DNA of 64,000 nt from Ramlibacter tataouinensis (GCA_002427815.1 DIZF01000021.1:1-64000), one strand, 5' to 3'; shown: positions 10,557-20,533, counted from the stretch's first letter. The notes: generated by a model not told the origin, from the sequence alone. Numbers and translations: made by a program.

Positions 10557-11261
10557 CTAGATGGTCCGGCGAACCATCAATTCCTTGATCTTGCCGATCG
10601 CCATCGTCGGGTTCAGTCCCTTGGGACAGACATCCACACAATTCATGATGGTGTGGCAACGAAACAAACGATACGGATCGTCCAGGTTGTCCAGCCGCTC
10701 GGCCGTCGCTTCGTCGCGGCTATCGGCAATGAAGCGATAGGCCTGCAACAGCCCGGCCGGGCCGACGAACTTGTCCGGGTTCCACCAGAAGCTCGGGCAA
10801 CTGGTGGAGCAGCTGGCGCAAAGGATGCACTCATACAGCCCGTTGAGCTCGTCGCGCTCTTCTGGGGACTGTAGCCGCTCCCTCTCGGGTGGCACATTGT
10901 CATTAATCAAATAAGGCTTGATCGAGTGGTATTGCTTGAAGAACTGAGTCATGTCCACGATCAGGTCGCGGATCACCGGCAAGCCGGGCAGGGGCTTGAG
11001 CACGATCGGGTCCTTGAGCGTGCGCATGTTGGTCAGGCACGCCAGGCCGTTCTTGCCGTTGATGTTCATCGCGTCGGAGCCGCAGACGCCTTCGCGACAG
11101 GAACGGCGGAACGAAAGGGTCGGATCCCGGGCCTTGAGCTTCATCAGGGCGTCCAGCAGCATCCGCTCGTCGCCTGCGAGTTCGATCTCGATGGTTTGCA
11201 TGAAGGGTTTGGCGTCCTTCTCGGGGTCGTAGCGGTAGATCTGGAAAGTGCGCTTCGGCAT
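10557..11261 (-). CDS. sdhB: Succinate dehydrogenase iron-sulfur subunit
   Basis: Carries electrons from SdhA to the quinone site through three Fe-S clusters. The 234-residue protein has the 2Fe-2S ligands in CREGVCGSDAM and the following GLACL, then two ferredoxin-like groups CILCASCSTSCPS and CHTIMNCVDVCPKGLNP for the 4Fe-4S and 3Fe-4S clusters. Length and motifs are normal. It follows sdhA by 49 bases. Confidence 0.98.
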   Translation of the reverse strand: MPKRTFQIYRYDPEKDAKPFMQTIEIELAGDERMLLDALMKLKARDPTLSFRRSCREGVCGSDAMNINGKNGLACLTNMRTLKDPIVLKPLPGLPVIRDLIVDMTQFFKQYHSIKPYLINDNVPPERERLQSPEERDELNGLYECILCASCSTSCPSFWWNPDKFVGPAGLLQAYRFIADSRDEATAERLDNLDDPYRLFRCHTIMNCVDVCPKGLNPTMAIGKIKELMVRRTI

Positions 11262-11310
11262 GGTCTTACCCGGTTGGGGACCGATCCGCCGGATCGGGGT
11301 CCCGCGTGTT

Positions 11311-13119
11311 TCAGAAAGTGCGGACTTTGGGGGGTACCGACTCCACCGTGAGCGGCTTGAGCTGGACCGGTTTGTACGACAGCCGGCTGCCCTCGCGGTA
11401 CCAGAGCGTGTGCTTCAGCCAGTTGGCGTCGTCGCGACCAAGCGGGGCCACCGGGTCGTCGGCCGGGCGCTCGTACTCGCTCACCGTATGGGCGCCCCGG
11501 CACTCCTTGCGCGCGGCCGCCGAGACGATGGTCGCCTGGGCGCACTCGATCAGGTTCTCGACCTCCAGCGCCTCGACGCGGGCGGTGTTGAAAACCTTGG
11601 ACTTGTCCTTGAGCGCGAGGGCCTGCACCCGATCCCGGAGCGCCGCGATCTGCTGCACGCCCTGGTCCATCATGGCCTGCGTGCGAAACACGCCGGCATG
11701 CTTTTGCATCGACGCACGAATGTCATTGGCCACATCCTGAGCGTATTCGCCGCTGTTGGTGTTTTCCAGGCGATTCAGACGCTCCAGGGTGCGGTCTGCC
11801 GCGTCGGCCGGCAAGGGCTTGTGCGAGCGGGTGCCGCTGGCGAACTCGACGATGTGGTTGCCCGCCGCCCGGCCGAAAACCAGCAGGTCAAGCAGCGAGT
11901 TCGTGCCCAGCCGGTTGGCGCCGTGCACGCTGACGCAGGAGCACTCCCCCACGGCGTACAGGCCGTTGACCACGGCGTTGGGGACACCGCCTTGTTCGAT
12001 GACGACCTGGCCACGGATGTTGGTCGGGATGCCGCCCATCTGGTAGTGGATGGTGGGCACCACCGGGATCGGCTCCCGGGTGATGTCGACGTTGGCGAAG
12101 TTCACGCCGATTTCATAGACCGACGGCAGGCGCTTGTGGATCGTTTCGGCGCCCAGGTGATCCAGCTTGAGCAGCACATAGTCCTTGTTGGGGCCGCAAC
12201 CGCGTCCTTCCTTGATTTCCTGGTCCATCGAACGCGAGACGAAGTCCCGCGGCGCCAGATCCTTCAGGGTGGGCGCGTAGCGTTCCATGAAACGCTCGCC
12301 GTTGCTGTTGAGCAGGATGGCGCCTTCGCCGCGGCAGCCCTCGGTCAGCAACACCCCCGCGCCCGCCACCCCGGTCGGATGGAACTGCCAGAACTCCATG
12401 TCTTCCAGCGGGATGCCGGCCCGGGCGGCCATGCCCAGGCCGTCGCCGGTGTTGATGAACGCGTTGGTCGAAGCGGCGAAGATGCGGCCCGCCCCCCCGG
12501 TGGCCAGCAGCGTTGTCTTGGCTTCCAGGATGTGCAGGTCGCCGGTCTCCATCTCCAGCGCCGACACGGCCACCACGTCCCCGTCGGCATCGCGGATCAG
12601 GTCCAGTGCCATCCATTCGACGAAGAAGCTGGTCCTGGCCTTGACGTTCTGCTGGTACAGGGTGTGCAGCATCGCGTGGCCGGTGCGGTCGGCCGCGGCG
12701 CATGCGCGCTGCACCGGCTTCTCGCCATAGTTCGCGGTGTGGCCGCCGAACGGCCGCTGATAGATGGTGCCGTCGGCGTTGCGGTCGAACGGCATCCCCA
12801 TGTGTTCGAGGTCGTAAACGGCCTTGGGGGCTTCGCGGCACATGAACTCGATCGCGTCCTGGTCGCCGAGCCAGTCGGAGCCCTTGATCGTGTCGTAAAA
12901 ATGGTAGTGCCAGTTGTCCTCGCTCATATTGCCGAGCGATGCGCCGATCCCGCCCTGGGCGGCCACGGTGTGCGAGCGGGTGGGGAAGACCTTGGAGAGC
13001 ACGGCCACGTTGAGTCCGGCGCGCGCCAGCTGCAGCGATGCCCGCATGCCGGAGCCGCCGGCGCCGATGATGACCACGTCGAACTTGCGGCGGGTGATGT
13101 TGCTGGAGGTGTACGTCAT
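11311..13119 (-). CDS. sdhA: Succinate dehydrogenase flavoprotein subunit
   Basis: Oxidises succinate to fumarate at a covalently bound FAD on the cytoplasmic side of complex II. The 602-residue protein has the N-terminal dinucleotide-binding VVIIGAGGSGMRA, the FAD-attachment region RSHTVAAQGGIGA, the catalytic HPTGVAGAGVLLTEGCRGEG segment and a C-terminal HTLWYREG...KPVQLKPLTVESVPPK end. Everything expected is present. SdhE, its flavinylation factor, is encoded two genes downstream. Confidence 0.98.
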   Translation of the reverse strand: MTYTSSNITRRKFDVVIIGAGGSGMRASLQLARAGLNVAVLSKVFPTRSHTVAAQGGIGASLGNMSEDNWHYHFYDTIKGSDWLGDQDAIEFMCREAPKAVYDLEHMGMPFDRNADGTIYQRPFGGHTANYGEKPVQRACAAADRTGHAMLHTLYQQNVKARTSFFVEWMALDLIRDADGDVVAVSALEMETGDLHILEAKTTLLATGGAGRIFAASTNAFINTGDGLGMAARAGIPLEDMEFWQFHPTGVAGAGVLLTEGCRGEGAILLNSNGERFMERYAPTLKDLAPRDFVSRSMDQEIKEGRGCGPNKDYVLLKLDHLGAETIHKRLPSVYEIGVNFANVDITREPIPVVPTIHYQMGGIPTNIRGQVVIEQGGVPNAVVNGLYAVGECSCVSVHGANRLGTNSLLDLLVFGRAAGNHIVEFASGTRSHKPLPADAADRTLERLNRLENTNSGEYAQDVANDIRASMQKHAGVFRTQAMMDQGVQQIAALRDRVQALALKDKSKVFNTARVEALEVENLIECAQATIVSAAARKECRGAHTVSEYERPADDPVAPLGRDDANWLKHTLWYREGSRLSYKPVQLKPLTVESVPPKVRTF

Positions 13120-13201
13120 TGAGATTCCGCTGTTCTGTCAGGCACGGCCCGTCCTGGCGGGGCGCTGGCCCGCACGCAACGGCACTGCGTTGGGTTCATG
13201 C

Positions 13202-13621
13202 TCAGAGTCTCCAGAGCACTTGAATCGCCCAGCCGGCGCATGCCATGAGCCACACGATGGTGAAGACCTGCAGCGCAAGGCGCAGCCACACCGGTTTAAC
13301 GTAGTCCATCCAGACGTCGCGCATGCCGACCCACACATGCCAGAGCAGGGCGGCGATCACGGTGAAGGTCAGCACCTTCATCCACTGGGACGCGAAAATA
13401 CCGGCCCACTTGTCGTAACCGGTGATCGTGACGAATTTTCCGGCGGCGTCCTTGACCCGGTCGCCGACAGCGTCCTTCAGATACCAGGGCCACAGCACCT
13501 GAAGCACGACCACCACGGTGAACAGGGCCATCAGGGCGGCGGTGACGCGCTGGCTGAGCCAGTCGCGCAAGCCGTAGTGGGCGCCGACGACGATGCGCTT
13601 GGTTCCGTAATTGACGGACAT
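13202..13621 (-). CDS. sdhD: Succinate dehydrogenase membrane anchor subunit
   Basis: Small integral subunit that with SdhC holds heme b and the ubiquinone site. The 139-residue protein has three hydrophobic helices (about residues 25-47, 80-105 and 112-135), the N-terminal GLRDWLSQRVTA motif with the conserved Ser/Arg near the quinone site, and HVWVGMRDVWMDYVKP, where the histidine and aspartate/tyrosine are conserved in the family. The loop between helices 1 and 2 (KDAVGDRVKDAAGKFV) is longer than in the E. coli protein. Confidence 0.93.
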   Translation of the reverse strand: MSVNYGTKRIVVGAHYGLRDWLSQRVTAALMALFTVVVVLQVLWPWYLKDAVGDRVKDAAGKFVTITGYDKWAGIFASQWMKVLTFTVIAALLWHVWVGMRDVWMDYVKPVWLRLALQVFTIVWLMACAGWAIQVLWRL

Positions 13622-13683
13622 GGTTCAGATTCCTGGTCGGTTGGGGCGGAGGCTGGGAGGCGGACTGGCGACGGGGTTCTTCA

Positions 13684-14118
13684 TCAGTACAGCCCGAACA
13701 GCTGGGCGCCCAGGACCACCGTCAGCAGCAGGCTGGCGACCAGGGTGATGCGCGCCGACTTGGCGCCCGATTCCTTGCTCACTGCCGCGTGGCTTACATC
13801 CATCCACAGGTGACGCAGCCCGGCCATGAAGTGGTGCAGGTAGGCCCAGATCAGCGCCAGCGCCACGAGCTTGATCAGGATCCCCGGAAAGATCCAGAGG
13901 CCATTGATGAAGGCCGACCTGAATCGGGCGAACGAGATCTCCGATGACAGGGACGTGTCGAACAGCCAGATGATGAAGGGCATCAGCACGAACATCAGGA
14001 CGCCGCTCACCCGATGCAGGATCGAAACCACGCCGGCGACGGGAAGGCGGTAGCGGGGGAGGTCCTTGAAGGCGTTGATATTGCGGAATTCCGGGCGTTT
14101 CTTGGCAAGCTCTGTCAT
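13684..14118 (-). CDS. sdhC: Succinate dehydrogenase cytochrome b556 subunit
   Basis: Heme b-bearing membrane anchor of complex II and the first gene of the sdhCDABE-gltA operon. The 144 residues begin MTELAKKRPEFRNINAF and contain the family motif SILHRVSGVLMF, with the conserved SxxHRxxG, three membrane segments and the heme-ligand HHFMAGLRHLWMD region. It is followed by sdhD after a 62-base spacer. Confidence 0.95.
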   Translation of the reverse strand: MTELAKKRPEFRNINAFKDLPRYRLPVAGVVSILHRVSGVLMFVLMPFIIWLFDTSLSSEISFARFRSAFINGLWIFPGILIKLVALALIWAYLHHFMAGLRHLWMDVSHAAVSKESGAKSARITLVASLLLTVVLGAQLFGLY

Positions 14119-14152
14119 GGTGTGGCTTTCATGGTGGGCATGCGCTTTATTG

Positions 14153-14179
14153 TTGGGGAACCCAAAATTCTATTGCAAC
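14153..14179 (-). promoter_or_regulatory. Candidate sdhC promoter with small palindrome
   Basis: On the minus strand TTGCAA (14174-14179) stands 18 bases before AACAAT, both weak matches to the sigma-70 hexamers. The spacer contains the palindrome TTGGG-N3-CCCAA (14153-14165 on the plus strand), which could be a regulator site. No clearer promoter is visible in the 101 bases between the GntR gene and sdhC. Confidence 0.3.
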
Positions 14180-14219
14180 GCACCGGGGCGCCACCCGGCT
14201 ACGGGCTTTCGCCGCCCGC

Positions 14220-15011
14220 TCAACTCAACTCGTTGCGATAGTGGTGCGTGTCGGTGCGGTACAGGCCGCGGCGCAGTTCCATCGGCACATCGTTGTAGGT
14301 GTACGCCATCCGCTCGACGCTCAGCAGAGGGCTGTGCTGCGGCACTTGCAGGAGCGCCGCCTGCGACGCGTCGGCCGCCACCGCCCGGATCTTTTCCTCG
14401 GCGCGCACCATCCGGACGCCGAATTCGACTTCGAACATGGCATACGTGGGGCCATGGTAGCCCGCCATCTGCTCGGCGCTGAGGCCCTTGAAGGCATTCC
14501 CCGGCAGCCACAGGTCTTCCAGGATGGTGGGAACCGCGCCGAAGGAGAGCACGCGCCGCACCTGCACCACCGCGTCGCCCGGGCGCAGGGCCAGCGCGCG
14601 CGCGACCTCCGCCATCGCGCGCGTCCGCTTGCACTCGAGCACCGTCCGCTGGGCCGGGCCCTCGCTGTCCAGGTTGCCGCTGTCGGGCATGAGCTTGAGA
14701 AAGCGGTAGCGGACATGCTGCTCGGAATGGGTGGCCACGAAAGTGCCTTTGCCCTGGCGCCGCACGACCAGGTTTTCCGCGGACAACTCGTCGATGGCCT
14801 TGCGCACCGTGCCCTGGCTCACGCGAAACCGGGCTGCCAGGTCCATCTCGCTGGGGATGGCCTCGCCCGGCTTCCACTCGCCGGCCTGCAGGCTCTGCAG
14901 GATCAGCGCCTTGATCTGCTGGTACAGCGGGCTGAAAGCCGGCGTGGCCTGCACTGCGTGCTCGGCCGTGGCCGGTCCGGAATCGGCAGAAAAGGGGGGC
15001 GTTTGGGCCAT
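14220..15011 (-). CDS. GntR-family regulator with UTRA effector domain
   Basis: A 263-residue regulator of the HutC/UTRA class. After a 30-residue unstructured N terminus comes the GntR winged helix (PLYQQIKALILQSL through FRVSQGTVRKAIDELSAENLVVRRQGKGTFVA), then an UTRA ligand-binding domain (VPTILEDLWLPGNAFKGL, QHSPLLSVERMAYTYNDVPMELRRGLYRTD). I chose the ATG at 15011 because a promoter with -10 at 15075-15080 would start transcription near 15068, excluding the upstream in-frame ATG at 15095. It lies between the sdh operon and mdh, so it probably senses a metabolite linked to the TCA cycle. The ligand is unknown. Confidence 0.92.
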   Translation of the reverse strand: MAQTPPFSADSGPATAEHAVQATPAFSPLYQQIKALILQSLQAGEWKPGEAIPSEMDLAARFRVSQGTVRKAIDELSAENLVVRRQGKGTFVATHSEQHVRYRFLKLMPDSGNLDSEGPAQRTVLECKRTRAMAEVARALALRPGDAVVQVRRVLSFGAVPTILEDLWLPGNAFKGLSAEQMAGYHGPTYAMFEVEFGVRMVRAEEKIRAVAADASQAALLQVPQHSPLLSVERMAYTYNDVPMELRRGLYRTDTHHYRNELS

Positions 15012-15074
15012 CGCAGTCAGCGCAGGGTCAGGGGTGGATTGGAAGCTGGGAGCACGGGGGGCGAAGCTCGGCGG

Positions 15075-15102
15075 ATGATATCTTATATAAGACATAAGAC
15101 AA
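15075..15102 (-). promoter_or_regulatory. gntR promoter with embedded palindromic operator
   Basis: On the minus strand TTGTCT (-35, 15097-15102), a 16-base spacer and TATCAT (-10, 15075-15080) form a good promoter. The spacer contains the perfect 12-bp palindrome TCTTATATAAGA (15081-15092), preceded by a tandem repeat of the half-site TGTCTTA. A regulator bound there would block its own promoter. AT-rich palindromes like this are typical GntR operators. Confidence 0.65.
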
Positions 15103-15103
15103 G

Positions 15104-15133
15104 TTGACGACCGAGGGTTTTCACGGGTAAACT
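15104..15133 (+). promoter_or_regulatory. Putative mdh promoter
   Basis: TTGACG (15104-15109), an 18-base spacer and TAAACT (15128-15133) face mdh. The -35 hexamer begins only 12 bases from the palindrome TCTTATATAAGA, so the GntR protein could control mdh and itself from one site. Confidence 0.5.
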
Positions 15134-15216
15134 GACGAGCTTTTCCACCCGGTCTTGCCGCCAGGCGTGGCCCCGGAGCGGAACCCGGTTCCCCCACTCT
15201 CGTTTTGGAGATCTCC

Positions 15217-16203
15217 ATGAGCAAGAAGCCCGTCCGAGTTGCTGTCACCGGCGCCGCCGGTCAAATCGGTTACGCCATCCTGTTTCGCATCGCTGCCGGC
15301 GAAATGCTGGGCAGGGACCAGCCCGTCATCCTGCAATTGCTGGAAATCCCGGACGAAAAGGCCCAGAAGGCACTCAAGGGCGTGATGATGGAACTGCAGG
15401 ACTGCGCCTTCCCGCTGTTGGCCGGCATGGAGGCGCACGGCGACCCGATGACCGGGTTCAAGGACGTCGACTACGCGGTGCTGGTGGGCGCACGTCCGCG
15501 CGGCCCGGGCATGGAGCGGGCCGACCTGCTGGCCGCCAACGCCCAGATCTTCACCGCGCAAGGCAAGGCGCTGGACAAGGTCGCCAGCCGTAATGTCAAG
15601 GTGCTCGTGGTCGGCAACCCGGCCAACACCAACGCCTACATCGCCATGAAGAGCGCGCCCAGCCTGCCGCGCGAGAACTTCACCGCCATGCTGCGCCTGG
15701 ACCACAACCGCGCGCTGTCGCAGATCGCCGCCAAGACCGGCACTGCGGTTGGCGACATCGAGAAGCTCACCGTCTGGGGCAACCACTCGCCCAGCATGTA
15801 CGCCGACTATCGATTCGCGACCGTGGGCGGCAAGGCCGTCAAGGACCTGATCAACGACCAGGTCTGGAACGCCGAGGTGTTCCTGCCCACGGTGGGCAAA
15901 CGCGGCGCTGCGATCATCGAGGCGCGCGGCCTGTCCTCGGCGGCATCGGCGGCCAACGCCGCCATCGACCATATGCGCGACTGGGTGCTCGGCAGCAACG
16001 GCAAGTGGGTCACGATGGGCATCCCCTCGAACGGCGACTACGGCATTCCGAAGGACATCATGTTCGGCTTCCCGGTGACCACCGCCAACGGCAAGTACAC
16101 CGTGGTGCAGGGCCTCGCGATCGATGCGTTCAGCCAGGATCGCATCAACAAGACGCTCAAGGAACTGCAGGACGAGCAGGCCGGCGTCGCCCACCTGCTC
16201 TGA
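15217..16203 (+). CDS. mdh: Malate dehydrogenase
   Basis: Interconverts malate and oxaloacetate with NAD+ in the TCA cycle. The 328-residue protein is the Y-type/cytosolic-like MDH common in Burkholderiales. It has the nucleotide loop [12 protein letters not shown], the substrate arginines in [14 protein letters not shown], the [12 protein letters not shown] segment and the catalytic histidine in [13 protein letters not shown]. The ATG at 15217 is preceded by GGAG with a 6-base spacer; a TTG four codons upstream is in frame but less likely. It diverges from the GntR gene and leads the mdh-citE-like-acnB unit. Confidence 0.97.
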   Translation: MSKKPVRVAVTGAAGQIGYAILFRIAAGEMLGRDQPVILQLLEIPDEKAQKALKGVMMELQDCAFPLLAGMEAHGDPMTGFKDVDYAVLVGARPRGPGMERADLLAANAQIFTAQGKALDKVASRNVKVLVVGNPANTNAYIAMKSAPSLPRENFTAMLRLDHNRALSQIAAKTGTAVGDIEKLTVWGNHSPSMYADYRFATVGGKAVKDLINDQVWNAEVFLPTVGKRGAAIIEARGLSSAASAANAAIDHMRDWVLGSNGKWVTMGIPSNGDYGIPKDIMFGFPVTTANGKYTVVQGLAIDAFSQDRINKTLKELQDEQAGVAHLL

Positions 16204-16217
16204 TCGGCCCATTGCCG

Positions 16218-17192
16218 GTGACGCATCCGCGAGCAGTCCTTCTCGGCGCCCAGGCCACCACCGGGTTTCTCCCGGTGTGCGACCACTACAGCGGGGTCGA
16301 GGCGCGGATGCGCAAGAGCCTGCAGCTGCAGGCGCAGATGTGCGAGGAGTTCGGTGCCTGCGTCTTCGACGTGACGCTCGACTGCGAGGACGGCGCCCCG
16401 GTGGGCGGCGAGCACGAGCATGCCGCCCTGGTGGTCGCCCTGTTGTCGCTGGCCAGCGAGAAAGCGCGGGTCGCGGTTCGCGTCCATCCGGTAGGCCACC
16501 ACGCTTTCGAGCAGGACGTCGCCACCATTGCCGGCAATGCCGGCAGGAAGCTCTGTCACATCATGCTTCCGAAGGTGGAGTCGGTGGCGGACATCGTGCA
16601 GGCGTGCAAGGCCCTCGACGCGGCGGGCGCCGACGAGTTGCCGGTGCACGCCCTGATCGAATCGCCCGCAGCCGTGCACCGTGCATTCGATATTGCGGCG
16701 CACCCCCGGGTGCAGTCGCTCAGTTTCGGCCTGATGGATTTCGTTTCGGCGCATGGCGGCGCGATTCCGGCCGAGGCGATGACCCTGCAAGGACAGTTCA
16801 TGCACCCGTTGGTGGTCCGTGCCAAGCTGGAGATTGCTTCGGCCTGCCATGCCCACGGCAAGGTGCCCGCACATGGAGTGGTCACGGAATTCAAGGACAC
16901 CCGGGCGCTGAGCACGGCAGCGCGGAGAGCCGCACGCGAATTCGGTTTCACCCGGATGTGGAGCATCCACCCGGACCAGATCCGGCCGATCCTGGAAGCT
17001 TTCGCGCCCAGCGCGCATGAAATCGAATCTGCCTCGACAATGATCCTGGAAGCGGCGGCAGCCCAGTGGGCGCCGATCAGCTTCGAGGGCAAACTGCAGG
17101 ACCGGGCCAGCTACCGCTATTACTGGCAGGTGCTGGAGCGGGCCCACCGAACCGGCCGGACGCTGCCGGCAGAAGTACGGGGCTGGTTCTAA
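16218..17192 (+). CDS. HpcH/HpaI aldolase / citrate lyase beta (CitE)-like protein
   Basis: A 324-residue TIM-barrel protein of the CitE/malyl-CoA lyase superfamily. Family segments are visible: [16 protein letters not shown] near the N terminus, [10 protein letters not shown] (metal and acyl binding), [27 protein letters not shown] and [13 protein letters not shown]. The GTG at 16218 is chosen because it yields [12 protein letters not shown], a sensible N terminus 14 bases after mdh; the open frame upstream merely overlaps mdh. No CitD or CitF partners are nearby, so it is not a citrate lyase complex; it probably cleaves or forms a CoA ester or a 3-hydroxy acid. The substrate is unknown. Its position between mdh and acnB suggests a link to malate, glyoxylate or citrate metabolism. 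Confidence 0.85.
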   Translation: MTHPRAVLLGAQATTGFLPVCDHYSGVEARMRKSLQLQAQMCEEFGACVFDVTLDCEDGAPVGGEHEHAALVVALLSLASEKARVAVRVHPVGHHAFEQDVATIAGNAGRKLCHIMLPKVESVADIVQACKALDAAGADELPVHALIESPAAVHRAFDIAAHPRVQSLSFGLMDFVSAHGGAIPAEAMTLQGQFMHPLVVRAKLEIASACHAHGKVPAHGVVTEFKDTRALSTAARRAAREFGFTRMWSIHPDQIRPILEAFAPSAHEIESASTMILEAAAAQWAPISFEGKLQDRASYRYYWQVLERAHRTGRTLPAEVRGWF

Positions 17193-17231
17193 GCCGCCCC
17201 GCAGTCCTAAAGCATCACGGAGACAAGTTGT

Positions 17232-17897
17232 ATGAAGACCCTGATTGCCACCGTTCCCATCGCCTTCCTGATCGCGGTTTCCCCGGGACTGGTGTCGGCG
17301 CAGACCGCCAAGGCCAAGGCGACTGCCAAAGCCGCAGCAAAGAAGAATCACAAATCGGCACATGCCGCCCAGAAGGCAGCCGAGGAGGCCACGCCGATCG
17401 ACGACGACCCGGCCGTGACGCTCAGCCCGGCCGACCTCGAGGTCGCCCAGCACGTGTTCGTGGGCGACATTCCCTGCGAACTCGGTGCGGTCGTCCACAT
17501 CACGCCGCACAAGCGCGAAGGTTTTTTCATCGTGCGCGCCGGCATCCAGCGTTTCCGCATGCACCCGGTGGAAAGCCGCACCGGCGCGATCCGGCTGGAA
17601 GACCCGGTCGCCGGGGCCATGTGGCTGCAACTGGGCAACAAGTCCATGCTGATGAGCCAGAAATGGGGCAAGCGCCTGGCCGATGATTGCATGAACCCGG
17701 CGCAGGCCGCGGTCAACGAAGCCCTGAAGAAGAACCCCCTGCCCAGCCTGCTGGAGCCCTTGCCGCCGGTCACGGTGGCGGCTCCCGCCGCGGATGCGCC
17801 TGCGGTGCCCCTGCCAGCTGTGCCGGCCTTGGCCGCCGCTCAGCCCGCTGCCGCCGAGATGCCCGCTCCTGCCGCATCGGGCGCCGCATCGAAATGA
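17232..17897 (+). CDS. Secreted protein of unknown function in the TCA cluster
   Basis: 221 residues. An N-terminal signal peptide ends near VSAQT. Then follow a Lys/Ala-rich stretch (about 24-50), a conserved-looking core of about 100 residues (LSPADLEVAQHVFVGDIPCELG ... KRLADDCMNP) and a low-complexity Ala/Pro tail. Two cysteines, one at each end of the core, could form a disulfide in the periplasm. I recognise no enzyme motif. It sits between the CitE-like gene (39 bases) and acnB (33 bases) on the same strand and is likely co-transcribed with them, although an exported protein is not an obvious partner of cytoplasmic TCA enzymes. Confidence 0.8.
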   Translation: MKTLIATVPIAFLIAVSPGLVSAQTAKAKATAKAAAKKNHKSAHAAQKAAEEATPIDDDPAVTLSPADLEVAQHVFVGDIPCELGAVVHITPHKREGFFIVRAGIQRFRMHPVESRTGAIRLEDPVAGAMWLQLGNKSMLMSQKWGKRLADDCMNPAQAAVNEALKKNPLPSLLEPLPPVTVAAPAADAPAVPLPAVPALAAAQPAAAEMPAPAASGAASK

Positions 17898-17930
17898 TCG
17901 TGATCTTGTTGAATTGAACGGAGAGAGAAC

Positions 17931-20516
17931 ATGCTGCAAGCTTATGTTGACCATGTTGCCGAGCGCGCCGCGCTGGGCATTCCGCCGCTGCCGCTGTCGG
18001 CCAGGCAGACGGCGGACCTGATCGAATTGCTGAAAAATCCGGCCACGTCGCAAGCCGACTTCCTGCTGAACCTCATCACCTACCGGGTGCCGGCCGGCGT
18101 CGACGACGCCGCCAAGGTCAAGGCCAGCTATCTTGCCGCCGTGGCCCATGGCACCGAGAAGTGCATGATCATCAGCCGGGAAAAGGCCACCGAGCTGCTG
18201 GGCACGATGCTGGGCGGCTACAACATCGGACCGCTGATCGAATTGCTCGACGACGCGGAAGTGGGCGGTGTGGCAGCGCAGGCGTTGAAGAAAACGCTGT
18301 TGATGTTCGACCAGTTCCACGACGTCAAGGAAAAGGCCGATAAAGGCAATGCCAACGCCAAGGCCATGTTGCAAAGCTGGGCCGATGCGGAATGGTTTAC
18401 CGATCGGGCGGAAGTCCCGCAGAGCCTGAAGGTCAGCGTGTTCAAGGTCACCGGCGAAACCAACACCGACGACCTGTCCCCTGCTCCCGATGCCTGGAGC
18501 CGCCCCGACATTCCGTTGCACGCGCTGGCCATGCTCAAGAACCCGCGTCCCGGCATCACTCCCGAAGAGGAGGGCAAGCGCGGTCCGGTCAAGTTCATCG
18601 AGGAGCTGCGCGCCAGGAGTAACTTGGTGGCCTACGTGGGCGACGTGGTCGGCACCGGATCGTCGCGCAAATCGGCGACCAACTCGGTGTTGTGGTTCAC
18701 CGGCGAAGACATTCCGTACGTGCCCAACAAGCGCTTCGGCGGAGTCTGCCTCGGTTCCAAGATCGCCCCGATCTTCTACAACACCATGGAAGATGCCGGG
18801 GCCCTGCCGATCGAGCTCGATGTGAGCAGGATGGAGATGGGCGACACGATCGAGCTGCGTCCCTACGAAGGCAAGGCGCTGAAGAACGGTGAGGTGATCA
18901 CCGAGTTCAAAGTGAAGAGCGAGGTGCTCTTCGATGAAGTGCGCGCCGGTGGCCGCATCCCGCTGATCATCGGGCGCGGGCTCACGGCCAAGGCGCGCGA
19001 AGCCCTGGGCCTGCCGCCGTCGACGCTGTTCCGCCTGCCGCAGACGCCGCTGGACACCAAGAAGGGCTTCACGCTGGCGCAGAAGATGGTGGGACGCGCC
19101 TGCGGCCTGCCCGAAGGCCAGGGCGTGAGGCCCGGAACCTATTGCGAACCGAAGATGACCTCGGTGGGTTCGCAGGACACCACCGGCCCGATGACGCGCG
19201 ACGAATTGAAAGACCTGGCCTGCCTGGGCTTCTCGGCCGATCTGGTGATGCAATCGTTCTGCCACACGGCGCCCTACCCGAAGCCGGTGGACGTCAAGAT
19301 GCATCACGAGTTGCCTGCGTTCATGTCCACACGCGGCGGCGTTTCGCTGCGGCCGGGTGACGGTGTGATCCACTCATGGCTGAACCGGCTGCTGCTGCCC
19401 GATACCGTGGGCACCGGCGGCGACAGCCACACCCGGTTCCCGATCGGCATCAGCTTTCCGGCCGGCTCCGGCCTGGTCGCGTTCGCGGCCGCTACCGGCG
19501 TGATGCCGCTGGACATGCCCGAATCGGTGCTGGTGCGCTTCAAGGGCCAGATGCAGCCCGGCGTCACCTTGCGCGACCTGGTCAACGCCATTCCTCTGTA
19601 TGCCATCCGGCAAGGCCTGCTCACGGTGGAAAAGAAGGGCAAGAAGAACATCTTCTCCGGCCGCGTCCTGGAGATAGAGGGCCTGCCCGACCTCAAGGTG
19701 GAGCAGGCGTTCGAGCTCTCGGATGCCTCGGCGGAGCGTTCCGCCGCCGGCTGCACCGTGCACCTGAACAAGGAGCCGATCATCGAGTACATCAACAGCA
19801 ACATCACCCTGATGCGCTGGATGATCGCCAACGGCTACCAGGACGCGCGTACCCTGGCGCGTCGCATCGCGGCCCAGGAAGCATGGCTGAAGGATCCGCA
19901 GTTGCTCAAGGGTGACGCCGATGCCGAGTACGCTACCGTGATCGAGATCGACCTGGCCGACATCAAGGAGCCGATCGTCGCCTGTCCCAACGATCCGGAC
20001 GATGTGAAGACCCTGTCGGACGTGGCGGGCCAGAAGATCGACGAGGTCTTCATCGGTTCGTGCATGACCAACATCGGGCATTTCCGCGCCGCGTCCAAGC
20101 TGCTGGAAGGCAAGCGCGACATCCCGGTCAAGCTGTGGGTGGCGCCGCCGACCAAGATGGACGCCATGCAACTCACCGAGGAAGGCCACTACGGCGTCCT
20201 TGGCAGCGCGGGCGCGCGCATGGAAATGCCGGGTTGTTCGCTTTGCATGGGCAATCAGGCCCAGGTGCGCGAAGGCGCGACCGTGTTCTCCACCTCGACC
20301 CGCAATTTCCCCAATCGCCTGGGCAAGAACAGCAGTGTCTACCTGGGCAGTGCGGAGCTGGCCTCGATCTGTTCCAAGCTGGGACGGATCCCGACCCGGG
20401 AGGAATACATGGTCGACATGGGGGTTCTCACCGCGGCGAGCGACAAGGTCTACCAGTACCTGAACTTCGACCGGATCAAGGACTTCAAGGACGTGGCCGA
20501 CACCGTGGCCGCCTGA
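17931..20516 (+). CDS. acnB: Bifunctional aconitate hydratase 2 / 2-methylisocitrate dehydratase
   Basis: Isomerises citrate to isocitrate and hydrates 2-methylaconitate. The 861-residue protein has the AcnB layout: an N-terminal HEAT-like domain (about 1-160), the swivel domain moved to the front ([33 protein letters not shown]), then the 4Fe-4S catalytic domains with [11 protein letters not shown], the first cluster cysteine in [13 protein letters not shown] and the CxxC pair in [14 protein letters not shown]. Length matches the E. coli enzyme. The start has AGAGAGAAC just upstream. It ends before a strong terminator. Confidence 0.98.
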   Translation: MLQAYVDHVAERAALGIPPLPLSARQTADLIELLKNPATSQADFLLNLITYRVPAGVDDAAKVKASYLAAVAHGTEKCMIISREKATELLGTMLGGYNIGPLIELLDDAEVGGVAAQALKKTLLMFDQFHDVKEKADKGNANAKAMLQSWADAEWFTDRAEVPQSLKVSVFKVTGETNTDDLSPAPDAWSRPDIPLHALAMLKNPRPGITPEEEGKRGPVKFIEELRARSNLVAYVGDVVGTGSSRKSATNSVLWFTGEDIPYVPNKRFGGVCLGSKIAPIFYNTMEDAGALPIELDVSRMEMGDTIELRPYEGKALKNGEVITEFKVKSEVLFDEVRAGGRIPLIIGRGLTAKAREALGLPPSTLFRLPQTPLDTKKGFTLAQKMVGRACGLPEGQGVRPGTYCEPKMTSVGSQDTTGPMTRDELKDLACLGFSADLVMQSFCHTAPYPKPVDVKMHHELPAFMSTRGGVSLRPGDGVIHSWLNRLLLPDTVGTGGDSHTRFPIGISFPAGSGLVAFAAATGVMPLDMPESVLVRFKGQMQPGVTLRDLVNAIPLYAIRQGLLTVEKKGKKNIFSGRVLEIEGLPDLKVEQAFELSDASAERSAAGCTVHLNKEPIIEYINSNITLMRWMIANGYQDARTLARRIAAQEAWLKDPQLLKGDADAEYATVIEIDLADIKEPIVACPNDPDDVKTLSDVAGQKIDEVFIGSCMTNIGHFRAASKLLEGKRDIPVKLWVAPPTKMDAMQLTEEGHYGVLGSAGARMEMPGCSLCMGNQAQVREGATVFSTSTRNFPNRLGKNSSVYLGSAELASICSKLGRIPTREEYMVDMGVLTAASDKVYQYLNFDRIKDFKDVADTVAA

Positions 20517-20533
20517 TCCGACCTCGGCGATGA

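Noticed and set aside
16038..19373. A minus-strand open frame of about 1,100 codons opposite mdh, the CitE-like gene, the exported protein and acnB
   Set aside because: It runs across four well-recognised genes, is rich in His/Arg/Gln with no domain, and arises from the codon bias of high-GC genes read on the other strand.
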